Shown: piece by piece, positions 25,943-36,185 of the stretch
Layout of the letters: each line of letters opens with the position of its first letter
Position numbering within the stretch: position 1 is the first letter of the stretch
Assembly: GCA_016707605.1 (NCBI GenBank)
Contig: JADJHJ010000006.1
Location: 310,001-374,000 of the forward strand
Direction of reading: 5' to 3'
From: Candidatus Promineofilum glycogenicum
GTDB taxonomy: Bacteria; Chloroflexota; Anaerolineae; Promineifilales; Promineifilaceae
DNA: 64,000 nt
Notes under the pieces: generated by a model
Seen by the model: only the letters and a program-made list of their open reading frames with translations
The model's database searches: none
Told to the model about the DNA's origin: nothing
Made by a program: the position numbers and the translations under genes

Positions 25943-25948
25943 TATACT
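25943..25948 (+). promoter_or_regulatory. Possible -10 box for leaderless fabF transcription
   Basis: TATACT lies only 7 bases before ATG 25956 and there is no Shine-Dalgarno sequence, so transcription could begin at or next to the start codon. No good -35 was seen. Confidence 0.3.
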
Positions 25949-25955
25949 TCCAAGT

Positions 25956-27206
<1,251 letters not shown>

Positions 27207-27207
27207 G

Positions 27208-27314
27208 AAGAAGCTCACGCAAAGACGCAAAGAACGCCAAGCTTAAGAAGCTTTCTTAGCTTGGCGTTCTTTGCGTCTTTGCGTGATTTTCTGAAATCTG
27301 TCCAATCTGCGGAT
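27208..27314. repeat. Family A hairpin copy 3 plus family C words
   Basis: GCTCACGCAAAGACGCAAAG ... CTTTGCGTCTTTGCGTGA, a near-perfect stem of about 35 bp whose loop region is AAGCTTAAGAAGCTT. ATCTGTCCAATCTGCGGAT follows. It fills the whole gap between the stop codons of two convergent genes. Confidence 0.85.
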
Positions 27315-28921
27315 CATTCCTCTTCTTCATACACAACCCGTCCATCAAAGGCCGTTAGCCACACTGTCACGTTCGGGATGGCCGCCGGCTCTATCTCAAA
27401 CAGGTTCTCCGACAGCACCACCAGATCGGCATACTTGCCCGGCGTGATGGAGCCAAGCCGGTCGGCCTTGCCCGACAGGCGCGCCGGGCCGAGGGTGTAG
27501 CCCTCAATAGCTTCAGCCACCGTCAGCCGCTCGGCCGCATACCAGCCGCCGGCCGGCTCGCCCGCCTCGTCCTGTCGCGTCACGGCGGCGTGGATGCCCA
27601 GCAGCGGGTTGAGCGGCGCGACCGGCGCGTCGGAGCCGAAGGCCAGGGCCGTGCCCCGGTCGAGCAGGGCGCGGAAGGCGTAGGTCGTGCGCGCCCGCGC
27701 TCCCCAGACGCGGTCGGCCGTTCGCCAGTCGCTCGACAAATGCACCGGCTGGACAGAGGCGACAATCCCGTGTTCGGCTAACCGCCCCAGGTCGTCGGGG
27801 TGGATGAGTTGCACGTGCTCGATGCGCTGCGGCATGGGCAGCCGGGTCGCCGCCCCTCTCGTCGTCGCCCATTCGCCCATCACGTCCAGCACCGCGCGCA
27901 CCGCCCGGTCGCCGATGGCGTGTACCGACATGGGGAAGCCGGCCTCGCCCACGGCGACGATGGTTGACCACAGCTTGTCGGCCGACGTCACGACGATACC
28001 GCTGTTGTCCGGCTCACCCTCATAGGGAGCCAGCATCGCCGCCGTGCGCGACCCCATCGCCCCATCGGCAAACGCCTTGACGTGCCCCAGCCACAGGTTG
28101 TCGTCGCCGAAGCCGCTTTGCAGCCCCAGCGCCGCCGCCTCGGTCAGATAGTCGGCGGCGACGTTGGCGTGAACGCGCAGCGTCAGCCGCCCGTCGCGCC
28201 GCAACGCCTGGAACAGACGCAGGCTCTCCGCCCCCTCGCGCTCCATGCGCTGGTCGTGGAGGCCGGTCAGCCCCAGCCGGTTGGCCTCGGCCACCGTCTC
28301 GGCCAGCCAGCCGGCCAGCGTGGCCGCGTCCGGCGGCGGCACGTGGCGCTCGATGAGGGCGATGGCGTTCCACTCGCTGAACAGGCCGTTCGGCCGCCCG
28401 GCGGCGTCGCGGCCGATGGCGCTGTCGGGCGGGTCGGGCGTCTCGGCCGTCACGCCGGCGATGGCCAGCGCCCGGCTGTTGACCCACCAGGTGTGCATGT
28501 CCATCCGCGCCAGGGCCACCGGGTGGGCCGGGGCGATGGCGTCGAGCAGGGCGGCCGTCGGTTGGGCGTCCCAGCGGTTGCTGTCCCAGCCCCAGCCCAG
28601 CAGCCACTCCCCCGGCGCGGCGGCAGCCACAGCCGCGGCCAGCCGTTGGCCCACGGCCGCCAGGTCGGGCAGACCGAAGAGACTGACCTGCCGGCGGCGG
28701 ATGGCGTAGGCCAGGGTGTGGACGTGGGCGTCGGTCAGGCCGGGCAGGACGAGACGGCCACCGCAGTCGACGCGGCGGGTGCGCGGGCCGGCCAGCGCGT
28801 CGAGACTGGCGGCGCGGCCGACGGCGACAATGCGGCCGGCGCGGCAGGCCACCGCCTCGGCCCACGGCTGGGCGGGGTCAACGGTGTAGACGCGGGCGTT
28901 GGTCAGGAGTAAGTCGATCAT
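27314..28921 (-). CDS. Amidohydrolase of the YtcJ type
   Basis: 535-residue metal-dependent hydrolase. An N-terminal small beta domain (LLLTNARVYTVDPAQPWAEA) leads to VLPGLTDAHVHTLAYAI (metal ligands H-x-H), WLLGWGWDSNRW, VKAFADGAMGSRTAAM (carboxylated-lysine-like position), MSVHAIGDRAVRAVLD, QRIEHVQLIHPDDL and FGSDAPVAPLNPLLGIHAAV. The end is the typical GSITPGKYADLVVL. Substrates in this family are mostly unknown amides. ATG 28921 is chosen as family N-terminus; no clear Shine-Dalgarno, since a repeat abuts the start. Confidence 0.85.
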   Translation of the reverse strand: MIDLLLTNARVYTVDPAQPWAEAVACRAGRIVAVGRAASLDALAGPRTRRVDCGGRLVLPGLTDAHVHTLAYAIRRRQVSLFGLPDLAAVGQRLAAAVAAAAPGEWLLGWGWDSNRWDAQPTAALLDAIAPAHPVALARMDMHTWWVNSRALAIAGVTAETPDPPDSAIGRDAAGRPNGLFSEWNAIALIERHVPPPDAATLAGWLAETVAEANRLGLTGLHDQRMEREGAESLRLFQALRRDGRLTLRVHANVAADYLTEAAALGLQSGFGDDNLWLGHVKAFADGAMGSRTAAMLAPYEGEPDNSGIVVTSADKLWSTIVAVGEAGFPMSVHAIGDRAVRAVLDVMGEWATTRGAATRLPMPQRIEHVQLIHPDDLGRLAEHGIVASVQPVHLSSDWRTADRVWGARARTTYAFRALLDRGTALAFGSDAPVAPLNPLLGIHAAVTRQDEAGEPAGGWYAAERLTVAEAIEGYTLGPARLSGKADRLGSITPGKYADLVVLSENLFEIEPAAIPNVTVWLTAFDGRVVYEEEE

Positions 28922-28929
28922 GGTAAGGG

Positions 28930-29091
28930 AGCTCACGCAAAGGCGCTAAGGGGCAAAGACGCAAAGAAGAAGAGGGTTTCACGCAAAGACGCAAAGAACT
29001 CCAAGCCAAGAGTCCTTCTTGGCTTGGCGTATTTTGCGTCTTTGCGTGAGCATCCTCTTCAATCTGCCAAATCTGCCCAATCTGCGGATTA
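28930..29091. repeat. Family A copy 4 (double) with family C words
   Basis: Two left half-arms (GCTCACGCAAAGGCGC and TTTCACGCAAAGACGC) are followed by one right arm (GCGTCTTTGCGTGAG) and AATCTGCC/AATCTGCCC/AATCTGCGG words. It lies between aroE and the amidohydrolase and runs up to the aroE stop codon. Confidence 0.85.
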
Positions 29092-29952
29092 TTCCAGACT
29101 AACGGCCCGGCGCATCACCTCGCGGTCGGGCTTGTGGTTGGTCCATAGCTCAAACGCCTCGGCCGCCTGGTTGACCAGCATCCCCAACCCATTGGCCACG
29201 CGACAGCCGGCGGCCTGCGCCTGCCGCAGTAGCGGCGTCAGCGGCGGGTTGTAGACCAGGTCGTAGACGAAGGCGTCGGCCGGCAGCGGCGCACCGGCCG
29301 GCCACGGCGATTGCTCGGCGTTGGCCCCGGCCATGCCCAGTGGCGTGGTGTTGACGAGGATGGGGTGGTAGACGCCGCCAACGACCTCGGCCGCCGCCGC
29401 CAGCGCGCCGGTCGTCAGCGTCGCGCCGGGCAGGGCCGTACCCAGTTCGGCCACCAGTTGCGCCGCCTGCTCCGGCCTTCGGGCCAGCACGGTGACACGC
29501 GCCCCGACCGAGGCCAGGGCGTAGACCACCGCCCGCGCGCTGCCGCCCGCGCCCAGCACGACGCACTCCCGCCCGCCCAGGGCCAGGCCGTGATCGTCCA
29601 GGTCGGCCAGGAAGCCCGACCAGTCGGTGTTGAAGCCGGTCAGCCGGCCGTCGCCGACGACGATGGTGTTGACCGCGCCGATGACCTCGGCCACGGGGTA
29701 GACGGCGTCGAGGTAGGACAGCACGGCCGCCTTGTGGGGCACGGTCACGTTGACGCCGCGAAAGCCCAGCGCCGCCAGCCCGCCCAGCGCCAGCGGCAGC
29801 GCCTCCGGCCGCACGGGCAGGGGCACGTAGACCCAATCGAGACCCAGCGCGGCGGCGGCGGCGTTGTGCATGGCCGGGCTGACACTATGGCCGACGGGCC
29901 AGCCGAGCAGGCCGGTGAGTTGGGTTCTGGCGGTGATCATAGGCTTATTCAT
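29089..29952 (-). CDS. aroE: Shikimate dehydrogenase
   Basis: NADPH-dependent reduction of 3-dehydroshikimate in aromatic amino-acid synthesis. Motifs: GWPVGHSVSPAMHN (shikimate binding), VNVTVPHKAAV with catalytic K74, GAVNTI, FNTDWSGF with catalytic D110, and the Rossmann GAGGSARAV. The C-terminus has NPPLTPLLRQAQAAGCRVANG and GMLVNQAAEAFELW. ATG 29952 overlaps the stop of the upstream Nudix gene by 8 bases, suggesting coupled translation; an internal ATG at 29940 is also possible. It is the third gene of the rsmE-Nudix-aroE operon. Confidence 0.93.
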   Translation of the reverse strand: MNKPMITARTQLTGLLGWPVGHSVSPAMHNAAAAALGLDWVYVPLPVRPEALPLALGGLAALGFRGVNVTVPHKAAVLSYLDAVYPVAEVIGAVNTIVVGDGRLTGFNTDWSGFLADLDDHGLALGGRECVVLGAGGSARAVVYALASVGARVTVLARRPEQAAQLVAELGTALPGATLTTGALAAAAEVVGGVYHPILVNTTPLGMAGANAEQSPWPAGAPLPADAFVYDLVYNPPLTPLLRQAQAAGCRVANGLGMLVNQAAEAFELWTNHKPDREVMRRAVSLE

Positions 29953-30568
29953 CCGGCGGATCGAAGTAAGGCCGCGGCGCTTCGCCCCGTAGCTGGCGAA
30001 AGACAAACGGCGCGCGCAGATGGTGGCCAGGGGAGAGGGGCGGCAGTTCGTCTGCGGCGAAGTAGGCCACGGCCGTGCTCTCGGCCGTCGGCCGCGGCTG
30101 AGGGTCGTCGACTTCGATGCGAAACACAGCGTGGTAGAAGTGGATGCGCTTCTCGCTCTGCCAGCGGCGCGAGTCGAAGACGCCCAGCAGCTCCACGACG
30201 CGCCCGGCCAGCCCCGCCTCCTCCCATAGCTCGCGCTGCGCCGTGCGGGCCAGCGTCTCGCCGGGGTCGGTGATGCCGCCGGGCAGCGCCCACAGGCCGT
30301 CGTCGCTGCGGCGAATGAGCAGCAGCCGCCCGTTGTGGAAGACGGCCGCCTCGCCGCTGGCCACCGGGCCGATGTCGAAGTGGTTGGCGTGGTACTGGGC
30401 CAGCAGATCGCCGGCCGCGCCGTCGCCGTTGAGCGCCGCCAGCCGCGCCGCCGCGGCCAGCACCAGCTCCCAACGCTCGGCGTCGAACGACCCCGGCCGG
30501 GCGAAGTTCAGCCCGAAGGCGGCCACGCCCCGCAACTCGTCGGCAATCTGCCGCGCCTCGTCGCTCAT
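29945..30568 (-). CDS. Nudix hydrolase with Nudix-associated N-terminal domain
   Basis: 207 residues. An N-terminal helical domain (QIADELRGVAAFGLNFARPG) is followed by the Nudix core with box GGITDPGETLARTAQRELWEEAGL (catalytic R-E-x-x-E-E intact). The end is beta-rich. It hydrolyses a nucleoside diphosphate linked to another group; the substrate is not predictable. ATG 30568 overlaps the TGA of rsmE (ATGA), and its own stop overlaps aroE, so the three genes form one operon. Confidence 0.9.
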   Translation of the reverse strand: MSDEARQIADELRGVAAFGLNFARPGSFDAERWELVLAAAARLAALNGDGAAGDLLAQYHANHFDIGPVASGEAAVFHNGRLLLIRRSDDGLWALPGGITDPGETLARTAQRELWEEAGLAGRVVELLGVFDSRRWQSEKRIHFYHAVFRIEVDDPQPRPTAESTAVAYFAADELPPLSPGHHLRAPFVFRQLRGEAPRPYFDPPDE

Positions 30569-31393
30569 GCCGCGCCCATCTCGCCCAGTTCGTAGAGCAC
30601 CAGGGCCGCGCCGACGACGGCCGCCGTCTCGGTGCGCAACACGCGCCGGCCGAGTGTGATCGGAATCGCCCCGTGGGCCGCCGCGGCTTCAACTTCGGCC
30701 GCCTCGTAGCCCCCTTCCGGGCCGATGAAGAGGGCGACGTCGGTCAGGCCGTTTGTTTCGCCCAACGCCTGGCGTAGGGTGCGTTCGGGTTCGCCTTCCC
30801 AGGCTATGAGGGCGCGGGTTGCCGGCGTCACAAATTCCCTCTCCCTAACCCTCCCTGCGGGGGAGGGAACCAGAACCCCCTCGCCCTTCGGGAGAGGGTT
30901 GGGGAGAGAACAGGCCGGACAGCGCAACGGCCAGGGGCACGGCCGGCCCAATCGTCGGCAGCGCCCCACGTCCCGACTGTTCGGCCGCCTCCTTGATGAT
31001 GCGCCGCCAGCGCTCCAGCTTGTTCTCGCCCACGTCGCCGGCATCGCGCACCAGCGAGCGGCGGGTGATGACCGGCACGAACGCGGTCACGCCGATCTCC
31101 GTCCCTTTTTGCAGCACCCACTCGAACTTGTCGCGCTGCAGCAAGCTCTGGAAGAGCGTCAGCCGGACGCGCGGTTCGCCCGTAGCCGCCGCCTGAGCCG
31201 CCACAAGGCCGGTCACGCGGCTGTTCGACACCTCTTCCAACGCCACCTCGTATTGCCATCCCTGGGCATCGAGGGCCAGCACGCGGTCACCCGGCCGCAG
31301 CCGCAACACGCGCCGCATCTGGTGCGTCTGTGCGTCGTCGAAGCGGACGATCTGGCCGCGGCGTTGGTCGGGGGTGATGAAAAAGCGGTGCAT
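30565..31393 (-). pseudogene. rsmE: 16S rRNA m3U1498 methyltransferase RsmE, interrupted and frameshifted by a repeat
   Basis: RsmE is a SPOUT methyltransferase with an N-terminal PUA-like domain. From ATG 31393: MHRFFITPDQRRGQIVRFDD, then LRLRPGDRVLALD, QSLLQRDKFEWVLQKGTEIG, TRRSLVRDAGDVGENKLERW, and RIIKEAAEQSGRGALPTIGP. At about 30912 a family G repeat (30834-30911) interrupts. The family C-terminus (VALFIGPEGGYEAAEVEAAA, then LGRRVLRTETAAVVGAALVL) resumes in another frame down to 30565. The SPOUT knot residues are all present on the far side. Unless there is frameshifting or an error, the protein would end inside the repeat without its S-adenosylmethionine site. Confidence 0.8.
30834..30911. 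repeat. Family G palindromes inside rsmE
   Basis: ATTCCCTCTCCCTAACCCTC ... GGGGGAGGGAAC, followed by CCCCCTCGCCCTTCGGGAGAG and GGTTGGGGAGAG. Two adjacent dyads, about 78 bp in total, at the junction where the reading frame changes. Confidence 0.8.
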
Positions 31394-31394
31394 G

Positions 31395-31489
31395 GGCTAG
31401 TGGGTCAGTAGGTCAGTGGGTCAGTGGGTCAGTGGTCGATGTGAGTTGATGACTGACCTACTGACCTACTGGCTTACTGACCAACTGGC
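31395..31489. repeat. Family E hairpin between rsmE and the first methyltransferase
   Basis: CAGTAGGTCAGTGGGTCAGT arms and GACTGACCTACTGACCTACT arms. It begins 2 bases beyond the rsmE start and supplies the last codons (PVGQ) of the methyltransferase at 31474. Confidence 0.8.
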
Positions 31490-32298
31490 CTCTTGTCGGC
31501 GCAGAAGACAAGCTCGGTGTCGAACAGCAACTCCGTGACCGGCCAGCCGGTGCCGTCGATGATCTGGTGGAAGAAGTCGCGGTAGCGGTTGGTCAGGTTG
31601 CGGCCGCCGTGGGTGCTGATGGTCGGGAAGGAGACGACCAGCCAGCGCGCGTCCAGCCCGTCCAGCAAGGCCCGGCCGCGGCCGGGGTAGTTGCGCTCGA
31701 AGCGCGGCATCTCCTTGAGGAACAGGGCCACGTCGCCGCTTTCCGTTGGCGTCTGCAAGGCCACGTCGCGGACGAAGGCCAGCGGCGGCAGCCCTTGCAG
31801 GATGAAGTAGTGGTTGAGAAAGGTGATGCGCGGCTCGTGGATGTCGTAGGCCACGAAGTCGGTGCCCAGCGCCGGCAGCCCCATCCACGGGAAGGCCAGC
31901 GGGTTCAGGCCGCAGGCGATGTCGAGCAGGCGGCCGGGCGGGCCGGTGACGGCGAAGATGTCGCGGTAGAAGGCGTCGAGAATGGGCAGGCGCTCGCGGG
32001 TGGAGAGGTGGGTGTGCATCAGATCAAGGCAGGCAGCGCGGATGCCCGCCTCGTCACCGTCCACAAAGACTTTGTTCAGCCGCTCGGCCGCGGCGTCGTA
32101 GTCGGGGTCGCCCAGGTAGGGGGCCATGATGCTGTGCAAGCGGCGGCGGACGGCCTTCTCGGCCGGGCGGGCCTTCTTGTGCGTGGCCACAGCCTCGATG
32201 GCCAACTGGCGGATCGTCTCTTCGCTGGTGTCGCGGTACTTTTTCGATTGCTTGATGGCCGTGACGACTGTCTCGACGGCCGTTTCATCGATTGTCAT
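31474..32298 (-). CDS. 16S rRNA (guanine1405-N7)-methyltransferase family protein, divergent copy
   Basis: Member of the Arm/Rmt (FmrO) family that methylates G1405 of 16S rRNA and blocks 4,6-linked aminoglycosides. 274 residues: helical N-terminal domain VVTAIKQSKKYRDTSEETIR, then HTHLSTRERLPILDAFYRDI and S-adenosylmethionine motif LLDIACGLNPLAFPW. Next are FLNHYFILQG, DVALFLKEMPRFERNYPG and WLVVSFPTISTHGGRN. The family RSLGGRGKGM segment is replaced by ISTHGGRNLTNR, so rRNA methylation is less certain than for the neighbour. The paralogue ends VDKR; this one ends ADKRPVGQ because repeat E was read into it. Start ATG 32298. Confidence 0.75.
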   Translation of the reverse strand: MTIDETAVETVVTAIKQSKKYRDTSEETIRQLAIEAVATHKKARPAEKAVRRRLHSIMAPYLGDPDYDAAAERLNKVFVDGDEAGIRAACLDLMHTHLSTRERLPILDAFYRDIFAVTGPPGRLLDIACGLNPLAFPWMGLPALGTDFVAYDIHEPRITFLNHYFILQGLPPLAFVRDVALQTPTESGDVALFLKEMPRFERNYPGRGRALLDGLDARWLVVSFPTISTHGGRNLTNRYRDFFHQIIDGTGWPVTELLFDTELVFCADKRPVGQ

Positions 32299-32343
32299 AG
32301 GCTTGCCCCTTCGCGCTTTGGCTCTATTGTAGCTTAAGAGGCG

Positions 32344-32444
32344 AAGAAGCTCACGCAAAGGCGCAAAGGGGCAAAGGCGCAAAGAAGAATCTTTTTTCTT
32401 CCTTAGCGCCTTTGCCCCTTTGCGCCTTTGCGTGAGCTCTTCTA
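32344..32444. repeat. Family A hairpin copy 5 between the two methyltransferases
   Basis: AAGAAGCTCACGCAAAGGCG with tandem GCAAAGG words, then the complementary CCTTTGCGCCTTTGCGTGAG. The right arm touches the stop codon (32442-32444) of the second methyltransferase. Confidence 0.85.
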
Positions 32445-33254
32445 CCTTTTATCAACCAGGAAGGCCAGCTCGGTAGCAAAGACGAAGCGCTCGGCCGGCC
32501 AGCCGCGGGCGTCGAGCAGGCGGCGGAACTGGGCCTCGTAGTGGGCGGCCATCCCCTTGCGCCGCCCGCCCAGGCTTTGGGCCGGGAAGGAGACCAGCAG
32601 CCACGGCGCAGCGATGGCGTCCAGCAGCCGCTCCGGCGCGCGCCGGTCAATCGCCTCCAGGCAGGGCAGCGTCTTCAGGATGAGGGCCAGGTCGGCCGGC
32701 TCGTCGGGCGGGCGGCCGACCACGTCGCGCACCTCCGCCCGCCCCTGCACGCCGGCCAGGGCGAAGAAGTCGTTGAGGAAGGCGATCTGGTCGGCGTAGA
32801 TGTCGTAGGCGATGAGTTCGGTGGCCGGGGGCAGGGGCAGCCACGGCCAGGCCAGCGGGTTCAGGCCACAAGCCACGTCGAGGACGCGCCCCGGCGGCGG
32901 CAAGTTGGCCAGCGTGGTGGCGTAGAACTCATCGAGGATGGGCAGCCGCTCGCGGGTGGAGGTGTGGCGGGCCATGACGGCCCGGCCGGCGGCGCGCAAC
33001 GCCGCGTCGCCACTGTTCGCCGCCGCGCGCAACTCGGCCAGGGCGCGGCCGTAGTCGATGGGCGCGTCGGTGAACGCCCCGCCGGCCTGGTGGAGCGTGT
33101 TCTTAGTGGCTTTGATGGCCGCCTTCAGGTTGGGCCGCGCCGCCAGTTCGCGCGCGCCGACGGCCCGCACCAGGTCGGGGCTGATGGCGCGGTACTTGCT
33201 GCTGCCCAGCACGGCCGCCACCAGGGCGTCGAGATCATTGATTGAGGTGGTCAT
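32442..33254 (-). CDS. 16S rRNA (guanine1405-N7)-methyltransferase (Arm/Rmt-type aminoglycoside-resistance family)
   Basis: 270-residue homologue of RmtB/ArmA-type enzymes. It shows LGSSKYRAISPDLVRAVGAR in the N-terminal helical domain, ARHTSTRERLPILDEFYATT, SAM-binding VLDVACGLNPLAWPW, ELIAYDIYADQIAFLN, ADLALILKTLPCLEAIDRRA and VSFPAQSLGGRRKGMAAHYE. The last two match the RmtB segments LALIFKLLPLLE and VSFPTRSLGGRGKGM closely. Aminoglycoside resistance would follow if the enzyme is expressed and active; that is an inference. Tandem with a divergent paralogue at 31474. Confidence 0.85.
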   Translation of the reverse strand: MTTSINDLDALVAAVLGSSKYRAISPDLVRAVGARELAARPNLKAAIKATKNTLHQAGGAFTDAPIDYGRALAELRAAANSGDAALRAAGRAVMARHTSTRERLPILDEFYATTLANLPPPGRVLDVACGLNPLAWPWLPLPPATELIAYDIYADQIAFLNDFFALAGVQGRAEVRDVVGRPPDEPADLALILKTLPCLEAIDRRAPERLLDAIAAPWLLVSFPAQSLGGRRKGMAAHYEAQFRRLLDARGWPAERFVFATELAFLVDKR

Positions 33255-33265
33255 ATTTCCAGAAA

Positions 33266-33342
33266 AGAAACCACAGATTACACAGATTACACAGATTTCC
33301 CATGTTTAATCTGTGTAATCGGTGAAATCTGTGGTTTCTTCC
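33266..33342. repeat. Family B hairpin (AATCTGTG words)
   Basis: AAACCACAGATTACACAGAT ... ATCTGTGTAATCGGTGAAAT, inverted arms of tandem ATCTGTG words around CCCATG. It lies between the divergent methyltransferase and calcium-ATPase genes. Confidence 0.8.
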
Positions 33343-33344
33343 TC

Positions 33345-33373
33345 TTGTCTAACTATTGTCGATATTTTATAAT
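33345..33373 (+). promoter_or_regulatory. Promoter of the P-type ATPase gene
   Basis: TTGTCT (33345-33350) and TATAAT (33368-33373) with a 17-bp spacer, about 50 bases before ATG 33423. Confidence 0.65.
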
Positions 33374-33422
33374 GTCCGCTCTGTGCCGACAGCGGCGACA
33401 CTGGAGACAATACAAACCAACT

Positions 33423-36161
33423 ATGACACTTTGGCACACTCAGACCGTGGAAGCGGTCTTGCGCGAACTGAACGTAGACACGGCCCACGGGCTAAGCGAC
33501 GACGAAGTGGCGCGCCGACGGGAGCAATATGGCTCCAATGAGCTGATCGAGCGCGGCGGCAAACACCCGCTGCGCATCCTGTGGCAGCAGTTCACCAGCA
33601 CGATGGTGCTGATCCTCATCGTGGCCGCCGTCGTCTCCGGCCTGCTGGGCAAGACGACGGAGACGGTGGCCATCGCCGCCATCGTCATCCTGTTCGGCAT
33701 CCTGGGCTTTGTGCAGGAGTACCGCGCCGAGCAGGCCATGGCCGCGCTGAAAAAGCTGGCTGTGCCCATCGTCCGCGTCGTGCGCGGCGGCGAGCGGCGC
33801 GAACTCTCGGCCCGCGAGCTTGTGCCCGGCGACGTGGTTTTGCTGGAGGCGGGCAGCGCCGTGCCGGCCGACGTGCGCCTGGTGGAGAGCGTCAACCTGC
33901 GCATCCAGGAAGCGGTGCTGACCGGCGAGTCGGAGGCGGTGGAGAAGAACACCGATGCTCTGGCCGCCGAATCGCTACCCCTGGGCGATCGGGTCAACCT
34001 GGGCTACATGGGCACGGCCGTGACCTATGGTCGCGGCACGGCCGTCGTCGTCGGCACGGGCATGGCCACCGAACTGGGGAAGATCGCCGCCCTCATCCAG
34101 AACGTGGACGAGTCGTCCACCCCGCTGCAACGGCGGCTCGACGGTGTCGGCAAGCTGCTGGCCCTGGTCGGCGTGGTCGTGGCCGGGCTGGTCATGCTCA
34201 TTGGCGTGCTACTGCGCGAGAACCCGCGCGACATGTTCCTGACGGCGGTCAGCGTGGCCGTGGCCGTCGTGCCCGAAGGGCTGCCGGCGGTCGTCACGGT
34301 GACGCTGGCCCTGGGCGCGCAGCGGATGTTGCGCCGCAACTCGCTCATCCGCAAGCTACCCGCGGTCGAGACGCTGGGCGCGGTGACGGTCATCTGTTCC
34401 GACAAGACGGGCACGCTGACCGAAAACCGCATGACGGTGACGGTCATCGACGTGGCCGGCCACTACCTGGAACTGACCGGCACGGCCCACCCGGCCCCAG
34501 CCCTCGACGACCGCGAGCCGCCCATCCGGCTGGCCGAACAGCCGCCGGCCATTGGTCTGGCCCTGGCCGGTGGGGCGCTGTGCAACGACGCCTCGCTCCA
34601 GCCCGACCCGCAGACCGGACGCTACGGCGTTATCGGCGACCCGACCGAGGGCGCGCTCCTCGTCGCCGCGCTACAGGCCGGTGTCCGGCGCAGCGCCCTG
34701 ATGGCCGTGGCCCCGCGCGTGGCCGAACTGCCCTTCGACTCCGAGCGCAAGCGCATGACCACCGTCCACCGGGTTGAACCCGACAACTTGCCGGAGCCTT
34801 TGCTGGGACTGAAGGCGTGTGGGCTGCGGCCCGATGAACACTACGTCGCCTTCACCAAGGGCGCGGTGGACGGGATGATCGACATCAGCCGGGCCATCTG
34901 GGTCGGCGGCGAGCCGCAGCCGTTGGATGACACCTGGCGCGAGCGATTGCGCGCCGCCAACGAGCAGATGGCCGACAAGGGGATGCGCGTCCTGGGCATC
35001 GGCGTGCAGTGGATCGACGCGCCGACGGACGAACTGGAGCGCGACCTGACCATCGTCGGCCTGGTGGGCATGATCGACCCGCCGCGGCCGGAAGTGAAGG
35101 CCGCCGTAGCCACGGCCAGGGCCGCCGGCATCCGGCCGATCATGATCACCGGCGACCACCCGCTGACGGCGCGCTTCATCGCCTATGACCTGGGCATCAC
35201 CGACAACGGGCGCGTCAAGACCGGCCTGATGCTCGACGCCATGTCGGACGAGGAACTGGAGCAGGTGGTGGACGAGGTTTCAATCTACGCCCGTGTGACC
35301 CCGGCCAACAAGCTGGAGATCGTCGAGATGCTCCAGAAGAAGGGCCACATCGTGGCCATGACCGGCGACGGCGTCAACGACTCGCCGGCGCTGAAGCGGG
35401 CCGACATCGGCGTGGCCATGGGCATCACCGGCACCGACGTGTCCAAAGAGGCGTCGGACATGGTGCTGCTCGACGACAACTTCGCCACCATCGTCGCCGC
35501 CGTGGAAGAAGGGCGGGTCATCTACGACAACATTCGCCGCTTCGTCAAGTTCTCCATCGCCGGCAACGTCGGCAAGGTGCTGGTGATGCTGCTGACGCCG
35601 CTGCTGCTGGGGGCGGAGGCAGCCGTGGCCCTGCTGCCGCTGCAACTGCTGTGGCTAAACCTGCTGACCGACGGCCTGCTAGGCCTGGGCCTGGGCGTGG
35701 AGCCGGCCGAGCGCAACACCATGCGCCGCCCGCCGCGCGATCCGGCGGCGGGCATCTTCAGCGAAGGGTTGGGCGGCCACGTGCTGTGGGTTGGCGCAAT
35801 CATCGGCGTCGTGGCCCTGGTGGCGGGTTGGCTCTACCACGACCCGGCCAACCCCGACGACGCCACCTGGCAGACGATGATCTTCACCACGCTGGCCTTT
35901 CTGCAGGTCGGCCAGGCGCTGGCCTCGCGCTCCAGCCGCGAGTCGTTCTTCACGCTGGGGCTGCGGACGAACCTGACCCTGTTTGGCCTGGCCGTTCTGG
36001 TCATTGTCCTGCAACTGGGGGTGCTCTACGCGCCGTTCCTGGAGCAGTTCTTCGGCATTGTGCCCCTGGCCCCGCGCGACCTGCTGATCGCCGCGGCACT
36101 GGGCAGCCTGGCCTTCGTCGCCATCGAGATCGAGAAGTGGTTTTTGCGGCGACGTTCCTAG
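33423..36161 (+). CDS. P-type cation-transporting ATPase (calcium-type, P2A)
   Basis: 912-residue membrane ATPase that probably exports Ca2+. It has the cation ATPase N-terminal domain ([20 protein letters not shown]), TGES in the actuator domain, the PEGLP ion-site helix, and the phosphorylation motif DKTGT with D327. FTKGAVDGM is in the nucleotide-binding domain, and [12 protein letters not shown] and the C-terminal helices with [17 protein letters not shown] complete it. The last two of these are typical of P2A pumps. ATG 33423 is chosen because the family begins [13 protein letters not shown]. The Shine-Dalgarno is weak. Confidence 0.92.
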   Translation: MTLWHTQTVEAVLRELNVDTAHGLSDDEVARRREQYGSNELIERGGKHPLRILWQQFTSTMVLILIVAAVVSGLLGKTTETVAIAAIVILFGILGFVQEYRAEQAMAALKKLAVPIVRVVRGGERRELSARELVPGDVVLLEAGSAVPADVRLVESVNLRIQEAVLTGESEAVEKNTDALAAESLPLGDRVNLGYMGTAVTYGRGTAVVVGTGMATELGKIAALIQNVDESSTPLQRRLDGVGKLLALVGVVVAGLVMLIGVLLRENPRDMFLTAVSVAVAVVPEGLPAVVTVTLALGAQRMLRRNSLIRKLPAVETLGAVTVICSDKTGTLTENRMTVTVIDVAGHYLELTGTAHPAPALDDREPPIRLAEQPPAIGLALAGGALCNDASLQPDPQTGRYGVIGDPTEGALLVAALQAGVRRSALMAVAPRVAELPFDSERKRMTTVHRVEPDNLPEPLLGLKACGLRPDEHYVAFTKGAVDGMIDISRAIWVGGEPQPLDDTWRERLRAANEQMADKGMRVLGIGVQWIDAPTDELERDLTIVGLVGMIDPPRPEVKAAVATARAAGIRPIMITGDHPLTARFIAYDLGITDNGRVKTGLMLDAMSDEELEQVVDEVSIYARVTPANKLEIVEMLQKKGHIVAMTGDGVNDSPALKRADIGVAMGITGTDVSKEASDMVLLDDNFATIVAAVEEGRVIYDNIRRFVKFSIAGNVGKVLVMLLTPLLLGAEAAVALLPLQLLWLNLLTDGLLGLGLGVEPAERNTMRRPPRDPAAGIFSEGLGGHVLWVGAIIGVVALVAGWLYHDPANPDDATWQTMIFTTLAFLQVGQALASRSSRESFFTLGLRTNLTLFGLAVLVIVLQLGVLYAPFLEQFFGIVPLAPRDLLIAAALGSLAFVAIEIEKWFLRRRS

Positions 36162-36185
36162 CGTGGGGCGGGTAGGCTACCCGCC

